Origin: Oscillospiraceae bacterium
GTDB taxonomy: Bacteria; Bacillota; Clostridia; Oscillospirales; Oscillospiraceae
Direction of reading: 5' to 3'
Length of the DNA: 55,548 nt
Assembly: GCA_017540565.1 (NCBI GenBank)
Contig: JAFYAU010000001.1
Coordinates: forward strand, 1-55,548
The translations under genes and the position numbers were made by a program. How positions within the stretch are numbered: the first letter of the stretch is position 1; each line of letters opens with the position of its first letter. Shown in pieces: positions 1-7,565 of the stretch. Below the pieces are notes generated by a model. That model was not told the DNA's origin. It saw only the letters and a program-made list of their open reading frames with translations, and did no database searches.

Positions 1-1
1 C

Positions 2-235
2 CTGAAGGGAAAGAGCAGCATCATGATATTTGAGAGGCATGCGAATCTGAAGTACAGATACGGGAACAGGAAATTCTGGTGTACAGGATATTATGTGAGT
101 ACAGTTGGAAAAAACGAAAAGGCAATCAAGGAATATATCAGGAACCAACTGCAGGAAGATTATATGGAAGACCAGATAAGCCTGAAAGAATACATTGACC
201 CGTTTACGGGTGAGCCAGTAGAGAAGGGCAAATAA
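2..235 (+). CDS. tnpA: IS200/IS605-family transposase TnpA, C-terminal part (cut by window edge)
   Basis: Open from the window edge and ending in TAA at 233-235, about 77 codons. The residues match the C-terminal half of Y1-type HUH transposases of the IS200/IS605 family: a KGKSS segment, then YGNRKFWCTGYYV, then the helix TVGKNEKAIKEYIRNQ, which contains the region after the catalytic Tyr-bearing helix. These enzymes cut and rejoin single-stranded DNA at hairpins during peel-and-paste transposition. The N-terminal HUH motif is outside the window. No frameshift is seen in the visible part, and the assignment rests on family recognition only. Confidence 0.8.
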   Translation: MKGKSSIMIFERHANLKYRYGNRKFWCTGYYVSTVGKNEKAIKEYIRNQLQEDYMEDQISLKEYIDPFTGEPVEKGK

Positions 236-239
236 AGAA

Positions 240-257
240 GCCCCTCGAAAGAGGGGC
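240..257 (+). terminator. GC hairpin directly after the transposase stop
   Basis: GCCCCTC-GAAA-GAGGGGC, a 7-bp perfect stem with a GNRA-type tetraloop, starts 5 nt after the TnpA stop. There is no T run, so it may be a weak terminator or part of the IS end structure. Confidence 0.45.
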
Positions 258-299
258 GGCCGGTGAATGAATTGCGACTGGCAAACCTATTCACCGGCC
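258..299. repeat. Inverted repeat inside the IS right end
   Basis: GGCCGGTGAAT (258-268) and ATTCACCGGCC (289-299) are perfect 11-bp inverted copies around a 20-nt loop. It lies between the transposase stop and the terminal palindrome, and may be a structural element of the IS or an outward terminator. Confidence 0.6.
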
Positions 300-385
300 T
301 TTCAGGCCAGGCCAGTATTATCGCCTTATAGGCGTAGAGCAAACCACGGGCTGTGCCCGTGGTTATGATTATGCGGGTCCGCTCT

Positions 386-1579
386 TTATTCGGAGGTGTA
401 GTTGTCGAAGTAACCCTGGATATAGACGATGGGAGTTCCCTTGTCGCCGGAGCCGGAGGTCAGATCGCACAGGGAGCCGATCAGGTCCGTCAGCTGCCGG
501 GGCGTCGTACCCTCGGATACCATATTGCCCACCAGGCTCTCGCCCGTCTTGGCGCGGATGCGCTCTTCGATGGCGGCGCGCAGGTCGCTGCCCGTCAGAT
601 GACCGAAATCGTTGTCCGCCAGGTACTTCAGCTTGAGTTCGTTCGGGGTGCCGCTCAGACCCTGCGTATAGCCGGGAGAGACCACGGGATCCGCCAGTTC
701 CCAGATCTTGCCGACGGGGTCCTTGAAGGCACCGTCGCCGTACACCATGGCCTCAATCTGCCTGCCCGAGGCTTTGCTGAGAATGGCACTAATCTTTTCA
801 GCCACTTCGGTGCAGCCTCTGGGGAACAGCTTGACCGTATCCTCGGTAGCCTTGTTGGAGCCCAGCAGGCCGTAATCCGCGTTGTATCCGCTGCCGTTGA
901 CAGGAGCGGTAAGGAGGTCGTCAAGCCCGAGGACGATCTTCGCACCGGCTTCCTTCAGCAGGCGCTTGGAGCGGGCGCGGGTGTGGATGTCGCAGGTGAT
1001 GACGGTGTCGGTATAGTCGAGGACCGTCTGTACGCGGTTGGAGAAGACGACAGTGATCTCCGCTCCCTCGCCGGCCATCAGTTCGGTATAGAACTCGATG
1101 TAATCGACCCCGGTGAAGGGATGTTCCACGCGGCCGAACAGCTCGCGGAAACGCTCCAGAGTCAAAACGTCGCTGTACGGATTGATTCCTGCCCTGTCCA
1201 GCAGATCCCAGTCGATCAGGGGATTGCCCACCTCATCCGAGGGGTAGGAGAGCAGAAGAATGACCTTTTTGCAGCCGGCCGCGATGCCGCGGAGCAGCAG
1301 GGAAAAGCGGTTCCGGCTGAGGATGGGGAAGCAGACGCCTACGGTCTCCCCGCCGGTCTTGGCGCGCACGTCCTGAGCGATCTGCTGCACGGTGGCGTAG
1401 TTGCCCTGCGCGCGGGCGACGACGGATTCCGTCACGGCGACGACATCCCGGTCACAGGGGGTGATGCCGGCCTCTTTCCAGGCTTCCATCACAGCGTCGG
1501 CCGCCACTCTGGCAATATCGTCTCCCTGACGGATGATGGGCGCTCGTACGCCGCGCACGACGGTTCCAATGGTTCTCAT
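386..1579 (-). CDS. Coenzyme F420-0:L-glutamate ligase (CofE/FbiB)-like protein
   Basis: 397 aa. The protein belongs to a clostridial family commonly annotated as F420-0:gamma-glutamyl ligase: an N-terminal RTIGTVVRGVRAPII strand, then DVVAVTESVVARAQGNYATV, SRNRFSLLLRGIA and THTRA/CDIH-type segments. True CofE adds glutamate to F420-0 with GTP. No other F420 gene is visible here, so the substrate may differ, for example another acidic-group amidation. The start at 1579 is supported by AAGGAG 9 nt upstream. It has its own promoter (TTGCCA-17-TATACT) in the gap after butyrate kinase. Family assignment is fairly sure; the reaction is not. Confidence 0.7.
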   Translation of the reverse strand: MRTIGTVVRGVRAPIIRQGDDIARVAADAVMEAWKEAGITPCDRDVVAVTESVVARAQGNYATVQQIAQDVRAKTGGETVGVCFPILSRNRFSLLLRGIAAGCKKVILLLSYPSDEVGNPLIDWDLLDRAGINPYSDVLTLERFRELFGRVEHPFTGVDYIEFYTELMAGEGAEITVVFSNRVQTVLDYTDTVITCDIHTRARSKRLLKEAGAKIVLGLDDLLTAPVNGSGYNADYGLLGSNKATEDTVKLFPRGCTEVAEKISAILSKASGRQIEAMVYGDGAFKDPVGKIWELADPVVSPGYTQGLSGTPNELKLKYLADNDFGHLTGSDLRAAIEERIRAKTGESLVGNMVSEGTTPRQLTDLIGSLCDLTSGSGDKGTPIVYIQGYFDNYTSE

Positions 1580-1634
1580 ATGTTCAGGCTCCTTTTCATT
1601 CAGCGTGTTGCGGGAAGAAGAATTCTACTCCGTC

Positions 1635-1663
1635 AGTATACAGGATATGCCGTTTCATGGCAA
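1635..1663 (-). promoter_or_regulatory. Promoter for the CofE-like gene
   Basis: On the minus strand TTGCCA (1658-1663) and TATACT (1635-1640) are separated by exactly 17 bp, about 55 bp upstream of the start codon. Confidence 0.6.
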
Positions 1664-1675
1664 GAAAAACAGCGG

Positions 1676-2770
1676 TCAGTCCCAGTCAAAGCCGGTCCAT
1701 ACAGGACGGCCTGCGTAGATATGGGCGGTCTCCTCCCCGGAAAGAACCCGGAGAACAGCGCCGGCCAGAGCCTCCTGTTCCATCTCCCCCGGATAAACGG
1801 AGACGGGGGCGATCCAGCCGCAGCGTTTCCGAACAGTATCCGCGATGTCGTCGAAGCGCATCAGTCCGCCGGTCAGCAGGATGCCGTCCACATGCCCGCT
1901 GAGAACGGCGCTCATGGCTCCGATCTGCTTGCATACGTTGTAGATCATGGCATCCCAGACAAGACGGGCTTTTTCATCGCCCTGTTCTGCCATCGCGCGG
2001 ATACGGTCGGAATCCGAGGTGCCGAAATGGCTGACAAATCCGCCGGAGCGTGAGCACATCCGACGGACGTCCTCCGCGGAGTGGGTCTCCAGATAATCCA
2101 GAAGCACGAGAACGGGCACGCTGCCGAGGCGGGTCGGGGTAAAGGAGCCGTCACCGCCGGCGCCGACGTTCCCGTCTACCATCCGGCCGTGATCGTGGGC
2201 GCTGACGGTAACGCCCCCATCGATATGGCACACGATGAAGCGGCAGTCCTCATATTTCCGGCCGAGTGCTGCTGCATGAGCCCGCGCTACCGCTTTCTGG
2301 TTGAGCACATGGGACTGCGCGTTGCGGTATACGCCGCTGATGCCGGTGATCCGGGCCAGCTCGCAGTATTCGTCGACGTTGGTGGGGTCGGCGGTATACA
2401 TGGGTTTTCCGTACCGGGTACCAAGGCGGTAGGCCAGCATCACGCCCAGCTTGGCCGGATGCTCGCTCCCGCCTACGGCGGCTTCCGTATCCCGGTACAG
2501 GCGTTCATCGATCACGGTGACGCCGGCGGGCTGCGGATAGGCGCTGCCGCCCCGGCCGACGAAAACGTCGATGGAGGCGGGGTCGATGCCCCGGCGGTCC
2601 AGCATGTCCAGAACTACCTTCTCCCGGAAAGGAATCTGATCATTCACCGTAGGAAAGGCCAGAAGCTCCGGCGCGTCGTGGAAAGGGCTTTCCTCAAAAA
2701 CGAGTGTTCTGTCCTCGAACAGGCTCACTTTAGTAGAGGTGGAGCCGGGATTGATTACCAGTATTTTCAC
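1676..2770 (-). CDS. buk: Butyrate kinase
   Basis: 364 aa, starting at GTG (2770) with AGAGGAA about 9 nt upstream. Catalyses butyryl-phosphate + ADP to butyrate + ATP, the ATP-yielding last step of butyrate fermentation, in the cytoplasm. The acetate/butyrate kinase (ASKHA) fold is clear: N-terminal VINPGSTSTKVSLFE phosphate motif, FVGRGG, the HIDGGVTVSAH segment and the C-terminal ILLTGGLM motif. Usual length for Buk. The usual partner phosphotransbutyrylase (ptb) is not adjacent; the neighbour is the CofE-like gene with its own promoter. A branched-chain fatty acid kinase role is also possible. Confidence 0.92.
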   Translation of the reverse strand: MKILVINPGSTSTKVSLFEDRTLVFEESPFHDAPELLAFPTVNDQIPFREKVVLDMLDRRGIDPASIDVFVGRGGSAYPQPAGVTVIDERLYRDTEAAVGGSEHPAKLGVMLAYRLGTRYGKPMYTADPTNVDEYCELARITGISGVYRNAQSHVLNQKAVARAHAAALGRKYEDCRFIVCHIDGGVTVSAHDHGRMVDGNVGAGGDGSFTPTRLGSVPVLVLLDYLETHSAEDVRRMCSRSGGFVSHFGTSDSDRIRAMAEQGDEKARLVWDAMIYNVCKQIGAMSAVLSGHVDGILLTGGLMRFDDIADTVRKRCGWIAPVSVYPGEMEQEALAGAVLRVLSGEETAHIYAGRPVWTGFDWD

Positions 2771-2818
2771 GGGAGATTCCTCTTTTCTGTGGGGTCGCGC
2801 GGATTGCGCACGGAAGGT

Positions 2819-2827
2819 ATCATAGCA
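2819..2827 (-). promoter_or_regulatory. Extended -10 promoter for butyrate kinase
   Basis: On the minus strand TGCTATGAT is an extended -10 (TGn + TATGAT) about 50 bp before the buk GTG. No convincing -35 is present. Confidence 0.5.
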
Positions 2828-2873
2828 CAGATGTCCGGAAAAAACCACAGGTATTATCCGGAGTGCCCCGCAG

Positions 2874-2902
2874 TTGTGACGGAGCGGCGTTTGTGGTATG
2901 AT
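2874..2902 (+). promoter_or_regulatory. Promoter for the RlmI-like methyltransferase
   Basis: TTGTGA (2874-2879), 17 bp, TATGAT (2897-2902); predicted transcription start near 2909, just before the GGAGGAA ribosome site at 2921. Confidence 0.65.
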
Positions 2903-2932
2903 CCGGTACAGAAAAAACACGGAGGAAGCGCC

Positions 2933-4162
2933 ATGAAGCAGCAGCGGACGTATCCCAAGATCATCATATCCCCCAAAGCGGAGAGAAGCGTAAAGAACGG
3001 GCACCCGTGGATCTACGGCGAGGAGATCCGCCATATGGAGGGAATCCCGGCCGACGGCGGGCTGACGGACGTTTTCGCCGGGAACGCCTATATGGGAACA
3101 GGGTTCTACAACAGCCGCTCCAGGATCGCCGTGCGGCTGATCTCCCGGAATGCCAACGACGCTTTCGATGCGGCTTTCTGGCGCCGCAGGATCGAATACG
3201 CGGTGCAGTATCGGCGCACGGTGATGCCGGGGGAGGATTTTTCGTGCTGCCGGCTGGTCCACGGGGAGGCCGACGGGATGCCGGGCCTGACGGTGGACAG
3301 ATACGGAACCGTCCTTTCCGTGCAGACCGCCTGCCTGGGGATGGAACTCATCCGGGATACCGTGTTCCGGGAGCTGGTCTCCGTCCTGGAGGAGCATGGA
3401 CAGGCGGTGACAGGACTGTTCGAGAGGAACGATCTTTCCCTGAGGGAGAAGGAATGCCTGGAGAAGAGAAAGGGCTGGTACCCGCTGGAGGGCAGGACGG
3501 TCCCGGAGTCCCCGGTGACGGAGATCGTCGAAAACGGCGTGCGGTATCTGGTGGACGTGGAGAACGGACAGAAAACGGGCTTTTTCCTGGATCAGAAGTA
3601 TAACCGGCTGGCGGCGGGCCGCATCGCGGCTGGAAAACGCGTGCTGGACTGCTTCACGCACACCGGTTCCTTCGGCCTGAACGCCGCGAAAGCCGGAGCA
3701 GAGCGCGTGACCTGCGTGGACATCTCCGCCCAGGCGGTGGAGATGGCCCGCGCGAACGCGGAGAGGAACGGCCTGGCCGGCCGGATGGACTTTCTCTGTG
3801 AGGACGTGTTTGACCTGCTCACCCGCCTGACGGAGGAAAAAAGCCGGGATTACGACTATATCATTCTGGATCCGCCTGCTTTTACCAAGTCCAGGGATAC
3901 GGCAGAAGCGGCAGCCCGGGGGTACAAGGAGATCAACCGGAGGGCGATGAAACTGCTGCCCCGGGGAGGATATCTGGCCACCTGCAGCTGCTCTCATTTC
4001 ATGACGGACGAGATGTTCCGCCGCATGCTCGCTTCCGCGGCGCGGGATGCCGCGGTGTCCCTCCGCCAGATCGAGGCCAGACAGCAGGCGCCGGACCATC
4101 CGGTGCTCTGGAACGTGCCGGAGACGGAATATCTGAAATTCTACCTCTTCCAGGTGGTGTGA
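2933..4162 (+). CDS. Class I SAM-dependent rRNA methyltransferase, RlmI/RlmK-type
   Basis: 409 aa. ATG at 2933 is preceded by GGAGGAA at 6 nt spacing; the much longer open frame upstream runs antisense through buk and is not coding. Layout of COG1092 23S rRNA (cytosine-C5) methyltransferases: an N-terminal PUA-like RNA-binding part (KAERSVKNGHPWIYGEEI, residues 14-31), an EEHG middle domain, then a Rossmann SAM domain with DCFTHTGSFGLNAAKAGA, CVDIS and the DPPAF catalytic loop, ending in CSCSHF. The GFFLDQKYNR segment is diagnostic. Substrate position in rRNA is inferred from family only. Monocistronic, divergent from buk. Confidence 0.85.
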   Translation: MKQQRTYPKIIISPKAERSVKNGHPWIYGEEIRHMEGIPADGGLTDVFAGNAYMGTGFYNSRSRIAVRLISRNANDAFDAAFWRRRIEYAVQYRRTVMPGEDFSCCRLVHGEADGMPGLTVDRYGTVLSVQTACLGMELIRDTVFRELVSVLEEHGQAVTGLFERNDLSLREKECLEKRKGWYPLEGRTVPESPVTEIVENGVRYLVDVENGQKTGFFLDQKYNRLAAGRIAAGKRVLDCFTHTGSFGLNAAKAGAERVTCVDISAQAVEMARANAERNGLAGRMDFLCEDVFDLLTRLTEEKSRDYDYIILDPPAFTKSRDTAEAAARGYKEINRRAMKLLPRGGYLATCSCSHFMTDEMFRRMLASAARDAAVSLRQIEARQQAPDHPVLWNVPETEYLKFYLFQVV

Positions 4163-4173
4163 AAACTAGAAAA

Positions 4174-4204
4174 GGAGGCCGTGTCTTTGAAAGACACGGC
4201 CTCC
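4174..4204. terminator. Bidirectional intrinsic terminator
   Basis: A perfect 14-bp stem (GGAGGCCGTGTCTT/AAGACACGGCCTCC) with a 3-nt loop sits between convergent genes. Reading on the minus strand it is followed by TTTTCTAGTTTT, so it ends the transporter transcript as well as the methyltransferase one. Confidence 0.85.
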
Positions 4205-4228
4205 GTCTGCTGTTCTTTATGAAGGGCG

Positions 4229-5023
4229 TCAGCCCAGAACGAGCTTGTCATCCGCCTCGGCGTTTCCGCTGCTGGCGTTGAACTTTTCCAGAAGGTCGCT
4301 GATGGTCAGCGCCTTTTTTTCTTCTCCGGAGATATCTAGCACGATCCGCCCGGCGTTCATCATGATCAGGCGGTTGCCATGGGCGATGGCGTCGCGCATG
4401 TTGTGAGTGATCATCAGGGTGGTGATATGGGTCTCATTGACGATCTTGTCGGAAAGCTCCAGCACTTTGGCAGCCGTTTTCGGATCCAGGGCGGCGGTGT
4501 GCTCGTCCAGAAGAAGCAGTTTCGGCTTCTTCAGGGAGGCCATCAGCAGGGTGACGGCCTGACGCTGTCCGCCGGACAGCAGACCTACCTTGGAATGCAG
4601 GCGGGTCTCAAGGCCCAGCTCCAGCTTTTTCAGTTCCTCCCGGTACAGCTCCCGCTCCTTCTTGCTGATGCCCCAGCCGAATCCGCGCCGCTTGCCGCGG
4701 CGGAGAGCCAGCGCAAGGTTTTCCTCCAGTTCCATGGTGGGCGCGGTGCCCATCATGGGATCCTGAAACACGCGGCCGAGAAAGGCAGCCCGGCGGTACT
4801 CCGGCAGGCCGGTGATGTCCTCTCCGTCGATCAGGATGGAGCCGGCATCGATCTTGAATACGCCGGCGATGGCGTTCAGCATCGTGGATTTTCCGGCGCC
4901 GTTGCCGCCGATGACGGTGACGAAGTCGCCGTCGTTCAGCGTGAGGGACAGATCGTCCAGAGCGACCTTGGCATTGATGGTCCCGGGATTGAAGATCTTC
5001 GTGACGTTCCTGAGCTCAAGCAT
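4229..5023 (-). CDS. ABC transporter ATP-binding protein, TrpZ-like (aromatic amino acid uptake)
   Basis: 264 aa ATPase that powers the permease encoded next to it. Walker A GGNGAGKST (about residues 39-47), Q-loop VFQDP, signature LLSGGQRQA, Walker B LLLLDEHTAALD, switch His in MITHN. The unusual LDEHTAALD form and the companion proteins place it in the family of putative tryptophan/tyrosine importers (TrpXYZ type, ABC_sub_bind partner). Its start overlaps the permease stop by 8 bp. Following the aromatic biosynthesis operon in the same direction supports an aromatic substrate, which is inference from context. Confidence 0.8.
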   Translation of the reverse strand: MLELRNVTKIFNPGTINAKVALDDLSLTLNDGDFVTVIGGNGAGKSTMLNAIAGVFKIDAGSILIDGEDITGLPEYRRAAFLGRVFQDPMMGTAPTMELEENLALALRRGKRRGFGWGISKKERELYREELKKLELGLETRLHSKVGLLSGGQRQAVTLLMASLKKPKLLLLDEHTAALDPKTAAKVLELSDKIVNETHITTLMITHNMRDAIAHGNRLIMMNAGRIVLDISGEEKKALTISDLLEKFNASSGNAEADDKLVLG

Positions 5024-5975
5024 TGGTCCGCGTCTCCTTTCCCATCACCTTTTTCGCCTTTCCTGAGCCGAGTTTCCCTTTGAAGTGGGGAATGGCCAGG
5101 AAGAGGGCCACGACCACAGCCGTCAGCAGCTTCAGGTCGTCGGTGGACAGGCCGAGTTTCAGGACGAACTGGATCACGATGTAGTAAATAACGGCGCCGA
5201 GAACGGCCGACAGGAGTTTCAGGGCGAAGTTCCGGAAGACTTTGGAGAAGATGACTTCGCCGATGATCACGGCCGCCAGGCCGATCACGATGGCGCCGCG
5301 CCCCATGTTGATATCCGAGAAGCCCTGATACTGGCTCAGCAGGGCGCCGGACAGGGCGACCAGACCGTTGGACAGCATCAGTCCAAGTACCTTGCTGAGG
5401 TTGGTGTTGATGCCCTGTGCCCGGGCCATATTCCCGTTGGCACCGGTGGCGCGCAGCGCGCAGCCCAGCTCAGTACCGAAGAAACAGTAGGTCACCGGGA
5501 TCAGGATGATGAACAGGATGACCAGTATGACCAGGGGGTTCCGGAAGCTAAGCTCCCGGACAAAACGGGAAGACAGCAGCAGGTCGTATTTGTCCACGCT
5601 GATGGGAAGATTGGCCTTGCTTCCGTTGGCGGTCCCGAATCCCATGATGTGAAGGTTGATGGAATACAGCGCCAGCTGGGTGAGGATTCCGGACAGGATG
5701 GCCGGAATGCCGCAGGCAGTATGAAGAAGGCCGGTGACAAGGCCGGCGATCAGACCGGCAATGAACGCGCAGACGATGGCCACGCCGACGGGAACGCCGT
5801 TGAGCGTCATGATGACACAAACTGCGCCGCCGGTGCACAGCGAGCCGTCTACCGTAAGATCGGCCAGATCGAGAATGCGGTAGGTGATGTATACACCGAT
5901 CGCCATAATGCCCCAGATCAGGCCCTGGGCGACAGCACCGGGCATGGCATTGAATAGTGAAGTGATAAAGCCCAT
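5016..5975 (-). CDS. ABC transporter permease, TrpY-like (BPD_transp_2 family)
   Basis: 319 aa, strongly hydrophobic with about 8-10 membrane segments spread over the length. The GATGxN-like cytoplasmic motif GCALRATGANGNMARAQGIN (about residues 170-189) is the coupling region typical of the LivH/RbsC/TrpY-type permease family. It sits between the substrate-binding lipoprotein upstream and the ATPase downstream (8-bp overlap), so the three form one importer. The hairpin before it may lower its expression relative to the lipoprotein. Confidence 0.82.
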   Translation of the reverse strand: MGFITSLFNAMPGAVAQGLIWGIMAIGVYITYRILDLADLTVDGSLCTGGAVCVIMTLNGVPVGVAIVCAFIAGLIAGLVTGLLHTACGIPAILSGILTQLALYSINLHIMGFGTANGSKANLPISVDKYDLLLSSRFVRELSFRNPLVILVILFIILIPVTYCFFGTELGCALRATGANGNMARAQGINTNLSKVLGLMLSNGLVALSGALLSQYQGFSDINMGRGAIVIGLAAVIIGEVIFSKVFRNFALKLLSAVLGAVIYYIVIQFVLKLGLSTDDLKLLTAVVVALFLAIPHFKGKLGSGKAKKVMGKETRTNA

Positions 5976-5999
5976 TTCAGACAGTCCTCCGTGTGTAGT

Positions 6000-6033
6000 G
6001 GTCCTTTCCGGGAATACCCGGGCGGAAAGGACC
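6000..6033 (-). repeat. Intercistronic stem-loop between lipoprotein and permease genes
   Basis: GGTCCTTTCCG (6000-6010) and CGGAAAGGACC (6023-6033) form an 11-bp perfect stem in the 83-bp gap. On the minus strand it lies right after the substrate-binding-protein gene and lacks a T run. Such stem-loops often stabilise the upstream message or cause partial termination. Confidence 0.6.
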
Positions 6034-6058
6034 GGTCCCCGCCCGGATCAGGTTTTTC

Positions 6059-7048
6059 TTATCCGCCGATAGCCACGTAATCCGAAGGAACGGTCACGCC
6101 CAGTTTCTCACAGTTGGCGGCGTTGAATTCCTTGGTCACCTGGGGAGCGTAGGCGACAGGCATCTTAGCGATGTCGGCCCCGCCGGAGAGAATCTCGGCG
6201 GCCATCTGGCCGGTGGCATAGCCCAGATCGTAGTAGTTGATGGAAAGGGTGGCAACGCCGCAGCCGGCGCAGATGCCTTCCTCACCGGCAATGACGGGAA
6301 TCTTTGCGGGAAGGACGACGTTGGCGATGGCTTCCGTGTTGGAGGCGGCGGTGTTGTCGGTGGGGATGTAGAGAACGTCCACATTGTCGCAGGCATCCTG
6401 CGTAACGGAGGAGACGTCGTTGGTGTCGGTGAAAGCAAACCACTGCACCTCATATCCGAGTTCCTTGAGATAGCCCTCGATCACGGTGCACTGGTACACG
6501 GAGTTGGCTTCCGCGGAGCAGTACAGGAGACCGACTTTTTTCGCATCGGGGAAAAGTTCCTTCAGCATAGCGGCCTGCTGGTCCAGAGGAGCAAGGTCAG
6601 AGGTGCCGGAGATGTTGCCGCCCACGGTGCCGGACCAGTCTGCGATATCCAGGGCGCTCGCGTAATCGGTGACGGAGGTGCCCAGAATGGGGATCTCGCT
6701 GGTGGCTGCTGCGGCAGCCTGCAGGGGAGCGGTGGCGTTGCACATGATCAGATCCACTTTGTCGGAAACGAAACCGTTGACGATCACGGAGCAGTTGGCG
6801 CTGTCGCCGGAAGCATCCTGATAGTCGAAAGTGACGGCGTCGGCGCCGAGCTTTTCGGCCAGGGCATCTTTGAACCCCTGGGTGGCGGCATCAAGCGCCA
6901 CATGCTGCACCAGCTGGCAGATACCGACCTTGTACTTGGCATCGGTTTTAGCAGGTTCCGAAGGGGTTTTTTCGCCGCCGGAGGAGCCGCAGGCGCACAG
7001 GCCAGCGATCATCAGTACGGCAAGCAGAATCGCAAGAAGTTTTTTCAT
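6059..7048 (-). CDS. ABC transporter substrate-binding lipoprotein, TrpX-like (ABC_sub_bind family)
   Basis: 329 aa with a lipoprotein signal: KKLLAILLAVLMIAGLCAC, Cys20 being the predicted lipidated residue. The mature part fits the PF04392 ABC_sub_bind family used by putative tryptophan/tyrosine importers: KVGICQLVQHVALDAATQGF near the N terminus, LIMCNATAPLQAA, a central LPDxxKVGLLYCSAEANS hinge and a C-terminal MPVAYAPQVTKEFN segment. It captures substrate outside the membrane and hands it to the downstream permease. Ribosome site AAAGGAG is well placed. It lies 76 bp after aroQ with only a weak 4-bp hairpin between, so read-through from the aromatic operon is plausible. Confidence 0.85.
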   Translation of the reverse strand: MKKLLAILLAVLMIAGLCACGSSGGEKTPSEPAKTDAKYKVGICQLVQHVALDAATQGFKDALAEKLGADAVTFDYQDASGDSANCSVIVNGFVSDKVDLIMCNATAPLQAAAAATSEIPILGTSVTDYASALDIADWSGTVGGNISGTSDLAPLDQQAAMLKELFPDAKKVGLLYCSAEANSVYQCTVIEGYLKELGYEVQWFAFTDTNDVSSVTQDACDNVDVLYIPTDNTAASNTEAIANVVLPAKIPVIAGEEGICAGCGVATLSINYYDLGYATGQMAAEILSGGADIAKMPVAYAPQVTKEFNAANCEKLGVTVPSDYVAIGG

Positions 7049-7124
7049 GTCTTTTTCTCCTTTTTCTAAAAACGATGGGATATGCGGATGTGGTTTGTAT
7101 TTATCTGAAAACCGGCGTCCGGCT

Positions 7125-7565
7125 TCACGGCCGTTCCGTCAGGTATTGCTTCAGAAAACGCAGGGCGTGAAGATATCCGTCGAAGCCAAGTCCCATATAT
7201 GTTTTCACACAGGCCATGCCGGCATAGGAGATCTGGCGGAACGGTTCACGCTTGCTCACGTCCGAGATGTGTACCTCAACGGCAGGGAGGGAAACAGCTT
7301 TCAGCGCGTCCAGGATGGCAATGCTGGTGTGCGTATACGCTCCGGGATTCAGGATAAGACCGTCGTAGACCCCGTACGCCTGCTGTATGGCGTCCACCAG
7401 AGCGCCTTCATGGTTGGACTGAAAGAAGTCTGTTTCCACGCCCTCCTCTTCCGCCGTGCGGCGGATCAGGGCGACCAGATCATTGTAGGAGCCATTCCCG
7501 TAGACACCGGGTTCCCGGATCCCCAGCATGTTGAGGTTTGGCCCGTTGATCACTAATACCTTCAT
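7125..7565 (-). CDS. aroQ: 3-dehydroquinate dehydratase, type II
   Basis: 146 aa, the usual size of the dodecameric type II enzyme. Converts 3-dehydroquinate to 3-dehydroshikimate by trans-elimination, step 3 of the shikimate pathway. Visible hallmarks: VINGPNLNMLGIREPGVYG at the N terminus including the catalytic Tyr, the FFQSNHEGALVDAI substrate loop, LNPGAYTHTSIAI, and VEVHISDVSKREPFR with the catalytic His. Its first codons overlap the aroE-aroK stop by 4 bp (ATGA). Last biosynthetic gene of the operon. Confidence 0.96.
   Translation of the reverse strand: MKVLVINGPNLNMLGIREPGVYGNGSYNDLVALIRRTAEEEGVETDFFQSNHEGALVDAIQQAYGVYDGLILNPGAYTHTSIAILDALKAVSLPAVEVHISDVSKREPFRQISYAGMACVKTYMGLGFDGYLHALRFLKQYLTERP

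Larger units (their letters stand above)
1..364 (+). mobile_element. Right portion of an IS200/IS605-like insertion sequence
   Basis: The left edge carries the 3' end of a TnpA-like transposase gene followed by about 130 bp of hairpin-rich DNA. The last hairpin (342-364, arms AACCACGGGC and GCCCGTGGTT around TGT) resembles the short imperfect palindromes that single-strand TnpA enzymes bind at IS ends. The left half lies outside the window, so it cannot be said whether the element is complete. The exact right boundary is inferred. Confidence 0.6.

Noticed and set aside
353..2053. A 566-codon plus-strand frame over the CofE-like gene and buk
   Set aside because: Antisense to two well-recognised genes; composition typical of a shadow frame.
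7049..7124. Possible terminator between aroQ and the lipoprotein gene (CCGG-ACG-CCGG-TTTT)
   Set aside because: A 4-bp stem with a 3-nt loop is too weak; read-through is more likely.
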